From: Aquipseudomonas ullengensis
GTDB lineage: Bacteria > Pseudomonadota > Gammaproteobacteria > Pseudomonadales > Pseudomonadaceae
Length of the DNA stretch: 64,000 nucleotides
Direction: 5' to 3'
Assembly: GCF_014174475.1 (NCBI RefSeq)
Contig: NZ_JACJUD010000006.1
Span: forward strand, 186,001-250,000
Shown: piece by piece, positions 1 through 7,584 of the stretch
How positions within the stretch are numbered: the stretch's first letter is position 1
How the letters are laid out: each line of letters opens with the position of its first letter
Made by a program: the position numbers and the translations under genes
Notes under the pieces: model-generated
The model's input: only the letters and a program-made list of their open reading frames with translations
Database searches by the model: none
Told to the model about the DNA's origin: nothing

Positions 1-9
1 TGTGGATAA
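1..9 (-). other. DnaA-box-like 9-mer
   Basis: The first nine bases, read on the - strand, are TTATCCACA, a perfect match to the consensus DnaA box. It is a single copy with no cluster of boxes nearby, so it is no evidence of an origin. Positions 10-234 upstream of the tRNA promoter hold no convincing gene. Confidence 0.4.
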
Positions 10-234
10 CTCTGTGAACAGTTTATGGAGAAAGCGCCCCAGAGCGCGCCACACCAGCCTTTACGCCGGTTGTTGGCTTTTTGATCAGTAAAAAATATCT
101 AACAAAAACAGTCAGTTGAAAACAACCGCGAGCCAACGCACAAAATCCGTGCAGGCCCGCACCAAGCGCCTTCGCATTGTGCATAAGCAAATCGCCACTG
201 ATACCCAGAGCCCGTTTCTTCTACTCCGCAAAGG

Positions 235-263
235 GTTTACTCCGGCTCGCCAATGGCTATAAT
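235..263 (+). promoter_or_regulatory. Promoter of tRNA-Thr
   Basis: A perfect -10 box TATAAT (258-263) lies ten bases before the tRNA 5' end. A -35-like GTTTAC (235-240) sits 17 bp upstream of it. The -10 lies in GGCTATAATGGC, a motif that recurs in front of mtgA. Confidence 0.7.
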
Positions 264-273
264 GGCGGCCCTT

Positions 274-349
<76 letters not shown>

Positions 350-355
350 CAACAT

Positions 356-384
356 AAAAAGCCCACTTAACGGTGGGCTTTTTG
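356..384 (+). terminator. Rho-independent terminator of tRNA-Thr
   Basis: GCCCAC, loop TTAAC-type, GTGGGC, preceded by A5 and followed by T5: a classic intrinsic terminator six bases after the tRNA. The A/T flanks could let it work both ways. Confidence 0.9.
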
Positions 385-567
385 CATATACGTAGCGCTT
401 CTGTTCAATCGATCAGGAATACGCTTAAATTGTGTCCCGCATCACACAATGCACCAACATGCGCAGCCAGGACGCACTCCGTCGCAGCGATTAACTGAAC
501 GCACTATTTTCAAGCGATAATTCTGCGTTAGTGATCACGCCACCAAGCGAGCCGTTAAGGACGATAG
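385..567 (+). promoter_or_regulatory. Leader region of the polysaccharide locus
   Basis: No gene is visible in these 183 bp, which must hold the promoter of the long + strand cluster. A GATAAT box (516-521) is a possible -10 with no good -35. An inverted repeat ATTGTGT/ACACAAT (429-435 and 444-450) could be an operator. I see no JUMPstart/ops sequence. A ribosome binding site AAGGA at 557-561 serves manC. Confidence 0.35.
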
Positions 568-1998
568 ATGTTGTATCCAGTAATTATCTGCGGCGGAGCT
601 GGTAGTCGCCTGTGGCCAGCCTCGCGAGAGAAACACCCAAAGCCATTTCTACCGTTGCCTGATGGTCAATGCCTGCTACAGAAAACCCTCCTCAGAGCCA
701 TACGTCTCCAGGGCGTCAAAGACGTCCTGACCGTCACCAATCAGGAGTTGTTCTTCACTACGGAAGACATCTACCAAGAAGTAAAGAAGCCGAAAGACTG
801 CGAGCTGAACTATATTCTTGAGCCTTTCGGCCGCAATACCGCTGCCGCGATCGCCAGCGCAGCGCTGCACCTGCTGCGCCGCCACGGGCCCGAAGCGATC
901 ATGCTAGTGCTGCCCGCCGACCACTTGATTCAAGACGAAGGGGCTTTCGCAGAGGCCACTCGCCAGGCCTGCCTGCTTGCCCAGGAAGGCCTACTGGTAA
1001 CCTTCGGCATCAAGCCAACCCATGCAGAAACGGGTTTTGGTTATATCGAAGCCGATACCAGCCGAAACACTGAGCATGGCCTGCGAGTCAAGCGTTTCGT
1101 AGAAAAGCCGGACCATGCCACTGCGCAAAGCTATTGTGCCGCCGGCAATTTCTACTGGAACTCGGGAATGTTCTGCTTCCAGGCTGGGGCACTCATTAGC
1201 GAGATGAGAGCCCACGCCCCAGAAATACTGGATGCGGTAGAGGTCACTCTCGACGCCTCGCCAGCGCGGGACAACGAAAAGCTCCTCAGGCTCGATGCGA
1301 CCAGCTTCAAGAAGGTGCCTGACACCTCCATCGACTACGCCTTGATGGAGCGCTCCCATCGTGTCGCTACTGTCCCCTGCACTATTGGCTGGAGTGATAT
1401 CGGCTCCTGGTCCGCCATGTGCGAGCTAGTCGAGGCCGACCAGGATGGCAACCGCCTCACAGGCGATACGGTCTCCCACTCGGCATTCAACAATTTCGTG
1501 CATAGCCCTGACCGCCTGACAGCACTGGTCGGCGTACAAGACCTAATCGTGGTCGATACGCCTGATGCTCTGCTAATTACCCACAAAGAGCATGCCCAGG
1601 ATGTCAAACACATCGCGGGCATGCTCAAACAGAGCGGACACGAAGCCTACCTGACGCACCGAACCGTGCATCGCCCATGGGGCACTTACACCACCGTGGA
1701 GGAAGGGGAGCGCTTCAAGATCAAGCGCATTGTCGTCAAACCAGGCGCCTCGCTCTCCCTGCAAATGCACCATCACCGCAGCGAACACTGGATTGTTGTC
1801 AGTGGAGTGGCGCTGGTCATCAACGGGGATAGCGAGCTGATGCTAAACAGCAATGAGTCAACCTTCATTCCGGCGGGGCACCAACACCGCCTCGCCAATC
1901 CCGGCGTTATTGACTTGGTCCTGATCGAGGTTCAGAGCGGCGATTATCTCGGTGAAGATGACATCGTTCGCTTCGACGACAAGTATGGTCGTGCATAA
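568..1998 (+). CDS. manC: Mannose-1-phosphate guanylyltransferase / mannose-6-phosphate isomerase
   Basis: A bifunctional 476-aa enzyme of the ManC/AlgA/WbpW family. The N-terminal nucleotidyltransferase domain (about 1-350) makes GDP-mannose from Man-1-P and GTP; its signature GGAGSRLWPASR-x-KHPKPF is at residues 9-27. The C-terminal cupin (about 360-476) isomerises Fru-6-P to Man-6-P; HHH and E metal-ligand residues follow the PWGTY motif. Length matches the family. AAGGA precedes the ATG by 6 bases. It opens the cluster and feeds gmd and fcl downstream. The phosphomannomutase step (AlgC-type) is not in the window. AlgA/WbpW paralogues are common in Pseudomonas, so the symbol names the reaction, not orthology. 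Confidence 0.93.
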   Translation: MLYPVIICGGAGSRLWPASREKHPKPFLPLPDGQCLLQKTLLRAIRLQGVKDVLTVTNQELFFTTEDIYQEVKKPKDCELNYILEPFGRNTAAAIASAALHLLRRHGPEAIMLVLPADHLIQDEGAFAEATRQACLLAQEGLLVTFGIKPTHAETGFGYIEADTSRNTEHGLRVKRFVEKPDHATAQSYCAAGNFYWNSGMFCFQAGALISEMRAHAPEILDAVEVTLDASPARDNEKLLRLDATSFKKVPDTSIDYALMERSHRVATVPCTIGWSDIGSWSAMCELVEADQDGNRLTGDTVSHSAFNNFVHSPDRLTALVGVQDLIVVDTPDALLITHKEHAQDVKHIAGMLKQSGHEAYLTHRTVHRPWGTYTTVEEGERFKIKRIVVKPGASLSLQMHHHRSEHWIVVSGVALVINGDSELMLNSNESTFIPAGHQHRLANPGVIDLVLIEVQSGDYLGEDDIVRFDDKYGRA

Positions 1999-2083
1999 CC
2001 TTCCCCTAGTCACTCGCAACGAAATCGCCAGCTAGAGTATTTGCTCCAGCCAGCCTCAAGCGCTGAAACAAGACACGCCCTAA

Positions 2084-3235
2084 ATGAAGGTATTGCATTT
2101 CTACAAGACCTATTACCCCGACTCAGTTGGCGGCGTAGAGCAGGTCATCTTCCAGATCGCCAACGGTGTCGCCGACCTCGGTGTCAGCACCGACGTCCTT
2201 TCGCTGAGTTCGGATGCAACACAGCAGCCCGTCAACCTGGGCAGCCATACCGCCTACAAGGCCAAGCTGGATCTGCAGGTCGCATCCACCGGATTCTCCC
2301 TTTCGGTGTTTCGCAAATTTAGCGCCCTGGCCAAGCAAGCCGACATCATTCACTACCACTTCCCCTGGCCTTTCATGGACATGGTGCACCTGGCCAGCCG
2401 CCTGAATAAGCCCAGCCTAGTCACCTACCACTCCGATATCGTTCGCCAGGCCTTTCTACTTCAGCTTTACCGCCCGCTGATGAATAGTTTTCTGAAGAGC
2501 GTCGACTCCATTGTCGCAACCTCGCCGAACTATCTGCACAGCAGCCCGGTGCTTCAGCAGTTCCGGGACAAGACACAGGTCATTCCGATAGGCCTGGACA
2601 AGCCTGCTTACCCGAAGCCTTCGCAGAATACGCACGACCATTGGCAGCAGCGCTTCGGTGAGCGCTTCTTCCTCTTTGTTGGAGTTCTGCGCTACTACAA
2701 AGGCCTGCACATATTGCTGGAAGCAATGAAGGGTGCGCCCTACAAGCTCGTCGTTATCGGCGCAGGGCCTGTCGAACATGAACTCAAGGCCCAGGCCACG
2801 CGCGATGGCCTGGAAAATGTCTTCTTTGTTGGCGCGGTCTCCGACGAAGACAAGGTTGCCCTCCTGAACCTCTGCTACGCCGTCACCTTCCCCTCCAATC
2901 TGCGCTCGGAGGCGTTCGGCATCTCCTTGCTGGAGGGCGCCATGTATGGCAAGCCCATGATCTCCAGCGAGATCGGCACAGGAACCAGCTACATCAACAT
3001 CAATAACCAGACAGGGCTGGTTGTACCGCCCAGCGACCCACTCGCATTCCGACAAGCCATGGATCACCTGTGGGCGCACCCCGAACTAGCACAACAGATG
3101 GGCCGCGAAGCAGAAAACAGGTACTGGGAGCATTTCACGGCCAAACGGATGGCAGAAAACTACAACGACCTTTACAGACAGTTGCTCGAGCAGCGCAACC
3201 AAAACAGCAGCAGAGATCCAGCCCTAATGTCCTGA
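2084..3235 (+). CDS. GT4-family glycosyltransferase, WbpZ-like
   Basis: A 383-aa GT-B fold transferase. The N-terminal half has the glycine-rich SVGGVEQV loop (residues 14-21) and HYHFPWPF. The C-terminal half has FVGVLRYYKGL (about 204-214) and the donor-site region RSEAFGISLLEGAMYGKP, whose spaced glutamates are the usual GT4 nucleotide-sugar contacts. From memory the N-terminus closely resembles P. aeruginosa WbpZ of the A-band O-antigen cluster. The donor is probably a GDP-sugar, given manC, gmd and fcl around it. It lies 85 bp after manC; no strong ribosome binding site is seen. Acceptor and linkage cannot be read from sequence. Confidence 0.88.
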   Translation: MKVLHFYKTYYPDSVGGVEQVIFQIANGVADLGVSTDVLSLSSDATQQPVNLGSHTAYKAKLDLQVASTGFSLSVFRKFSALAKQADIIHYHFPWPFMDMVHLASRLNKPSLVTYHSDIVRQAFLLQLYRPLMNSFLKSVDSIVATSPNYLHSSPVLQQFRDKTQVIPIGLDKPAYPKPSQNTHDHWQQRFGERFFLFVGVLRYYKGLHILLEAMKGAPYKLVVIGAGPVEHELKAQATRDGLENVFFVGAVSDEDKVALLNLCYAVTFPSNLRSEAFGISLLEGAMYGKPMISSEIGTGTSYININNQTGLVVPPSDPLAFRQAMDHLWAHPELAQQMGREAENRYWEHFTAKRMAENYNDLYRQLLEQRNQNSSRDPALMS

Positions 3236-3307
3236 GCCCTGGTCTCCCACTCACACCAAAATTTTCAGTTATTTGACAGCCATGCAGTGGCCCGAGAAGG
3301 AAAGAAA

Positions 3308-4429
3308 ATGACCCGTAAAGTTGCACTCATCACAGGCATTACCGGACAAGACGGCGCCTACCTAGCACGCTTCCTGCTGGAGAAGGACTACATCGTCCAT
3401 GGCATCAAGCGCCGCGCGTCCTCCTTCAACACCGATCGAATTGATGACCTTTATCAAGACCCGCACACAAAGAACCGCAACTTGGTGCTGCACTACGGCG
3501 ACCTGAGCGATACCAGCAATCTGGTTCGCATCATTCAGGAGTGCCAGCCGGATGAAATCTACAACCTCGGCGCCCAGAGCCATGTAGCAGTTTCCTTCGA
3601 GTCTCCCGAGTACACCGCAGACGTGGACGCCCTCGGCGCCTTGCGCATTCTCGAAGCCATCCGCATCCTCGGCCTGGAAAAGAAGACTCGCTTCTACCAA
3701 GCCTCGACTTCGGAGCTGTACGGCCTGGTACAGGAGATTCCGCAGAAGGAGACCACTCCCTTCTACCCGCGCTCGCCCTATGCAGTAGCCAAACAGTTCG
3801 CCTTCTGGATGACAGTCAACTACCGAGAGGCCTATGGCATCTATGGTTGCAACGGCATCCTGTTCAACCACGAATCGCCGCTGCGCGGTGAAACCTTCGT
3901 GACCCGCAAGATCACCCGCGGCCTGACCCGCATCGCCGTCGGCCTGCAGGATTGCCTGTACATGGGCAACATGAATGCCCTGCGCGACTGGGGTCACGCC
4001 CGTGACTACGTCGAAATGCAGTGGCTCATGCTGCAGCAGGAAACGCCGACCGATTATGTGATCGCTACCGGTCGCCAGTACTCGGTTCGCCAATTCATCG
4101 AAAACTCGGCGAAAGAACTCGGCGTCACCATCGAATGGCGCGGCGAGGCCGAGGAAGAAGTCTGCGCAGTCGTAAGCGTGGAGAATGCAGCGGTCACCGG
4201 CATGAAAGCTGGCGACATCATCGTACGTGTCGACCCACGCTACTACCGCCCCACCGAAGTGGAAACCCTGCTCGGCGACCCCTCCAAGGCCAAGCACGAT
4301 CTGGGCTGGGAGCCGAAGATCAGCTTCGAGGAACTGGTAGCCGAGATGATTCGCGAAGACCTCAAGCTGGCCCAGCGCGACGCCCTGGTGGAAAAGAGCG
4401 GCTACAAGATCATGTCCTACCACGAATAA
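3308..4429 (+). CDS. gmd: GDP-mannose 4,6-dehydratase
   Basis: An extended short-chain dehydrogenase of 373 aa that converts GDP-D-mannose to GDP-4-keto-6-deoxy-D-mannose. It shows the NADP-binding GITGQDGAYL loop (residues 9-18), the RRASSFNTDRI and NLGAQSHV blocks, the STSELYG active-site strand and the catalytic YAVAK (Y-x3-K). The ATG at 3308 follows GAGAAGGA and starts exactly at the family N-terminus; a GTG at 3287 in frame would add seven unlikely residues. Fcl follows 15 bp later, so the product is most likely taken to GDP-L-fucose, not to GDP-D-rhamnose (no rmd gene here). Confidence 0.95.
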   Translation: MTRKVALITGITGQDGAYLARFLLEKDYIVHGIKRRASSFNTDRIDDLYQDPHTKNRNLVLHYGDLSDTSNLVRIIQECQPDEIYNLGAQSHVAVSFESPEYTADVDALGALRILEAIRILGLEKKTRFYQASTSELYGLVQEIPQKETTPFYPRSPYAVAKQFAFWMTVNYREAYGIYGCNGILFNHESPLRGETFVTRKITRGLTRIAVGLQDCLYMGNMNALRDWGHARDYVEMQWLMLQQETPTDYVIATGRQYSVRQFIENSAKELGVTIEWRGEAEEEVCAVVSVENAAVTGMKAGDIIVRVDPRYYRPTEVETLLGDPSKAKHDLGWEPKISFEELVAEMIREDLKLAQRDALVEKSGYKIMSYHE

Positions 4430-4444
4430 GGGGAGTTTACAGAT

Positions 4445-5428
4445 ATGCAAAAGCTGCCCCTAAACACCCGCATCTACGTGGCCGGTCATCGCGGTATGGT
4501 CGGTTCCGCCATTGTCCGGCGGCTCCAGGCTGAAGGTTACCAGCACGTAGTGACGCGCACCCATGCCGAACTGGACCTGACTTCGCAAACCGCAGTCCAG
4601 GCGTTCTTCCACGACAACCCTGTGGACTATGTCGTGCTGGCGGCCGCCAAGGTTGGCGGCATACATGCCAACAACGAGTATCCGGCCGACTTCATCTACG
4701 AAAACCTGATGATCGAGTGCAACGTCATCCACCAGGCGTTTGCAGCGGGAGTGAAGAATCTGCTGTTCCTCGGCAGTTCCTGCATCTACCCGAAACTGGC
4801 CAGCCAGCCCATGCAGGAAAGCGCCCTGCTGACTGGCGTGCTGGAGAGCACTAACGAGCCCTATGCGGTCGCCAAGATCGCCGGGATCAAACTGTGCGAG
4901 TCGTACAACCGGCAGCATGGCACCGACTACCGCTCGGTGATGCCCACCAACCTCTACGGCCCGTATGACAACTACCACCCGGAAAACAGCCACGTCATTC
5001 CGGCGCTGATTCGCCGCTTTCACGAAGCCAAGCAGACCAGCGCGGAAGAAGTAGTGATCTGGGGCTCCGGCACGCCCAAGCGCGAGTTCTTGCATGTCGA
5101 CGACATGGCCGCCGCCTGCCTGCACGTCATGAATATTGACGCAGAGACCTACCAAGCCAACACCCAGCCCATGCTGTCGCATATCAATGTCGGCACCGGG
5201 ACTGACGTCACCATTCGCGAGCTGGCAGAGTTGCTGGCAGAAGTCGTGGGCTATCAAGGGAAGATCGCCTTCGACAGCAGCAAGCCCGATGGCACACCGC
5301 GCAAGCTGATGGATGTTGAGCGTCTTGCCGCACTGGGCTGGCAAGCCCGGATAGATCTCAAGGCAGGGCTGCAGTCCGCTTACGACTGGTATGCCGAACA
5401 CCTGGACCGCGAAGCGATCCGACTCTGA
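4445..5428 (+). CDS. fcl: GDP-L-fucose synthase
   Basis: A 327-aa 3,5-epimerase/4-reductase (WcaG family) turning GDP-4-keto-6-deoxymannose into GDP-L-fucose. It has the GHRGMVGSAI nucleotide loop (about 14-23), AAKVGGIHANN, the SSCIYPK serine region and the catalytic YAVAK motif with AGIKLCESY. This whole series is typical of Fcl and differs from Rmd. A gmd-fcl pair with 15-bp spacing is the classic GDP-fucose module. Wzm starts 9 bp downstream. C4-reductases with shared folds could give a related 6-deoxyhexose, but the fit is close. Confidence 0.93.
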   Translation: MQKLPLNTRIYVAGHRGMVGSAIVRRLQAEGYQHVVTRTHAELDLTSQTAVQAFFHDNPVDYVVLAAAKVGGIHANNEYPADFIYENLMIECNVIHQAFAAGVKNLLFLGSSCIYPKLASQPMQESALLTGVLESTNEPYAVAKIAGIKLCESYNRQHGTDYRSVMPTNLYGPYDNYHPENSHVIPALIRRFHEAKQTSAEEVVIWGSGTPKREFLHVDDMAAACLHVMNIDAETYQANTQPMLSHINVGTGTDVTIRELAELLAEVVGYQGKIAFDSSKPDGTPRKLMDVERLAALGWQARIDLKAGLQSAYDWYAEHLDREAIRL

Positions 5429-5437
5429 GGCGACCCA

Positions 5438-6235
5438 ATGCTTTTTGGCTTCCTGCGGGACACCGTCCGGCTTAAGGGCATCATCCTTGAGCTGGCCAAG
5501 CGCGACTATCAGCAGATCAACCAGGGCTCCTACCTGGGGTTCATCTGGAACTACCTGCAACCATTGCTGTTCATCTGCGTGCTTTATGCCGTCTTTACCC
5601 TAGGCCTGCGTCAGGGCTCGGCACAGGACGGGATGCCATTCGGCCTTTACCTGCTGAGCGGGATGATTTGCTGGCTGTATTTCGCCGGCAACCTCAGCTC
5701 CATCACCGGAGTGATTCGCTCCTATTCATTTCTTGTGAAAAAGGTCGACTTCCGCCTGAGTGTCCTGCCCTTCGTCAAGCTGCTCAGCTCCCTGCTGCCA
5801 CATGCACTACTCCTAGCACTGCTGTTGCTGGCAGCGAGCCTGAATGGTTTGCCGATCGGACTCCACACCCTGCAACTGCTGTACTACTACCTGTGCATGG
5901 CCTCCCTGCTCGTCGGGATCGGCTGGCTCACCTCCTCGGCCAGCTTGTTCGTTCCAGACATACGCAACCTGGTCGGCCTGGTGACCCAGTTCGGGCTGTG
6001 GCTGACCCCGATTTTCTGGAGCACCAGCCAGGTACCCCAGGGCTATAAGTGGCTCGTCAGCCTCAACCCCGTCAGTTACCTGGTAACCGGCTACCGCGAC
6101 AGCCTGAGCGGCAGCCACTACTTCTGGGAACGCCCCCAGGAAAGTCTGCTGTTCTGGGCAATCAACCTCGTCTTGCTGGCAACCGGCACCATAGTCTACC
6201 GCCGGCTCAAGCCGCACTTCGCGGAGGTAGTGTGA
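5438..6235 (+). CDS. wzm: Polysaccharide ABC transporter permease (Wzm-type)
   Basis: A 265-aa inner-membrane protein of the ABC-2 polysaccharide export family. It has about six hydrophobic segments and the family features of an N-terminal LAKRDYQQINQGSYLGFIW element and a C-terminal LNPVSYLVTGYRDSL segment. Two copies form the channel that exports undecaprenyl-linked glycan. The stop overlaps the wzt start by one base (TGATG), so the two are translationally coupled. Its presence means the glycan is finished in the cytoplasm and exported by the ABC-dependent route, not by Wzx/Wzy. Confidence 0.92.
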   Translation: MLFGFLRDTVRLKGIILELAKRDYQQINQGSYLGFIWNYLQPLLFICVLYAVFTLGLRQGSAQDGMPFGLYLLSGMICWLYFAGNLSSITGVIRSYSFLVKKVDFRLSVLPFVKLLSSLLPHALLLALLLLAASLNGLPIGLHTLQLLYYYLCMASLLVGIGWLTSSASLFVPDIRNLVGLVTQFGLWLTPIFWSTSQVPQGYKWLVSLNPVSYLVTGYRDSLSGSHYFWERPQESLLFWAINLVLLATGTIVYRRLKPHFAEVV

Positions 6236-7584
6236 TGCAAACACCAGCTATCTCCCTTAAGGGCGTATCCAAGTTTTACAAGCTCTACAAAGCCAGCAAG
6301 GACCGGCTCAAGGAAGCCCTGCATCCATTCGGCAAAAAGTACCACGACGACTATTACGCCATTCGCGACCTAAACCTCGAAGTCAAGCACGGGGAGATTC
6401 TCGGCATTGTCGGCCGCAATGGCTGCGGCAAGTCGACCCTGCTCAAGCTGATTTCGCGAGTGCTGCAACCGAGTGCGGGCGAGATTCGCGTCAACGGCAA
6501 GATCACCGCACTGCTGGAGCTCGGCGCTGGCTTCAACCCCGAATTCACCGGCCGGGACAATATTCGCTTCTACTCGACGATTCTGGGGTTGTCCGCCAAG
6601 GAAATCGAACAGATGACACCTGCAGTCATTGAATTCGCAGAGCTTGGCCAGTTCATCGACCAGCCCGTGAAGACCTACTCTAGCGGCATGAAATCACGGC
6701 TGGGCTTCGCCGTTGCCGTACATGTCGAGCCGGACATCCTCATTCTCGATGAAGTGCTGGCTGTTGGTGATGCAGTTTTCAAGCGCAAATGCTTTGCCAA
6801 GATGGAAGAATTCTTCAAGGCCGGCAAAACGGTGCTGTTCGTCTCCCATGATGCCAATGCAGTGAACAAGCTATGCACCCGCGCGGTACTGCTGCACGGC
6901 GGTAATATCATTCTCGACGGCAAGCCGGGCGACGTAACCCGCTACTACGAAAAGCTGGCCCATGCCAAGCAGCAAAGTCAGGCTACCGTGCTGGTGGAAA
7001 TCGCCAAGTTCCAGCAGCAGCCTTCTTCCTTTCCCGTGCCCAATAGCGAAAAATACGAAGCGCCATCGGTCAAACAAGCGACGCCCGGCGCCGCGTCTCC
7101 TTACTACATACCAGAACTGATCTCTAAATCTGCGCTTGCCTACACTTCGGATCGCGCCGAAATCTTCGATCCTCATATCACTACGCCCTCAGGAAAGCGG
7201 GTCAATGTTCTGCTAAGCGGCGAACCCTACATCTACAGCTATCAAGTACATTTCTTGAAAGAGGCCAGAAAGGTCTCCTTCGGAATGCAGATTAAAGACA
7301 TACACGGCATGAGAATCACCGGGGCATCTCTTTCTCATGATTCCTCTAGGCTGATCGAGTATGTGCAAGCGGGCACAGCCCTGAAGATTTCCTGGCACTT
7401 CGATTGCGACCTGCTCGATGGCCACTTCTTCACCAATGCAGGGGTCAGTGAAAACCTCGATGGCTCCCCTGTATTTCTTGCCCGTGCTGTAGATGCCATA
7501 GCGTTCAAAGTAATGCCACCCAAGAACAGCCTCACGCGGGGCATCGTCGATTTGGGACAAACGCTTGAGGTTGAAGGCCTGTGA
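6235..7584 (+). CDS. wzt: Polysaccharide ABC transporter ATPase with C-terminal glycan-binding domain (Wzt-type)
   Basis: A 449-aa protein. The ATPase domain (1-250) has Walker A GRNGCGKST (60-68), signature YSSGMKSRL (148-156), Walker B DILILDE (167-173) and the switch His in SHD (205-206). An extra domain (about 285-449) matches in size and place the carbohydrate-binding domain of O-antigen Wzt proteins, which in E. coli O9a and Klebsiella recognises the non-reducing-end cap. The first ATG overlaps the wzm stop. The GTG of the next gene overlaps this stop, so wzm, wzt and the sulfotransferase form one coupled unit. The C-terminal domain is expected to be specific for this glycan. Confidence 0.93.
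   Translation: MQTPAISLKGVSKFYKLYKASKDRLKEALHPFGKKYHDDYYAIRDLNLEVKHGEILGIVGRNGCGKSTLLKLISRVLQPSAGEIRVNGKITALLELGAGFNPEFTGRDNIRFYSTILGLSAKEIEQMTPAVIEFAELGQFIDQPVKTYSSGMKSRLGFAVAVHVEPDILILDEVLAVGDAVFKRKCFAKMEEFFKAGKTVLFVSHDANAVNKLCTRAVLLHGGNIILDGKPGDVTRYYEKLAHAKQQSQATVLVEIAKFQQQPSSFPVPNSEKYEAPSVKQATPGAASPYYIPELISKSALAYTSDRAEIFDPHITTPSGKRVNVLLSGEPYIYSYQVHFLKEARKVSFGMQIKDIHGMRITGASLSHDSSRLIEYVQAGTALKISWHFDCDLLDGHFFTNAGVSENLDGSPVFLARAVDAIAFKVMPPKNSLTRGIVDLGQTLEVEGL

Noticed and set aside
1..111. Chromosomal origin suggested by the DnaA box
   Set aside because: Only one box, no cluster, no AT-rich unwinding region, no dnaA or gidA gene nearby.
3287..3307. GTG start for gmd at 3287
   Set aside because: It would add seven residues not found in Gmd and would place the start before the clear GAGAAGGA ribosome site.
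4445..5428. Reading this gene as rmd (GDP-D-rhamnose reductase)
   Set aside because: The AAKVGGIHANN and SSCIYPK blocks and the length belong to GDP-L-fucose synthase.
6049..6234. Upstream extension of wzt
   Set aside because: The open frame overlaps wzm out of frame; the family N-terminus starts at 6235.
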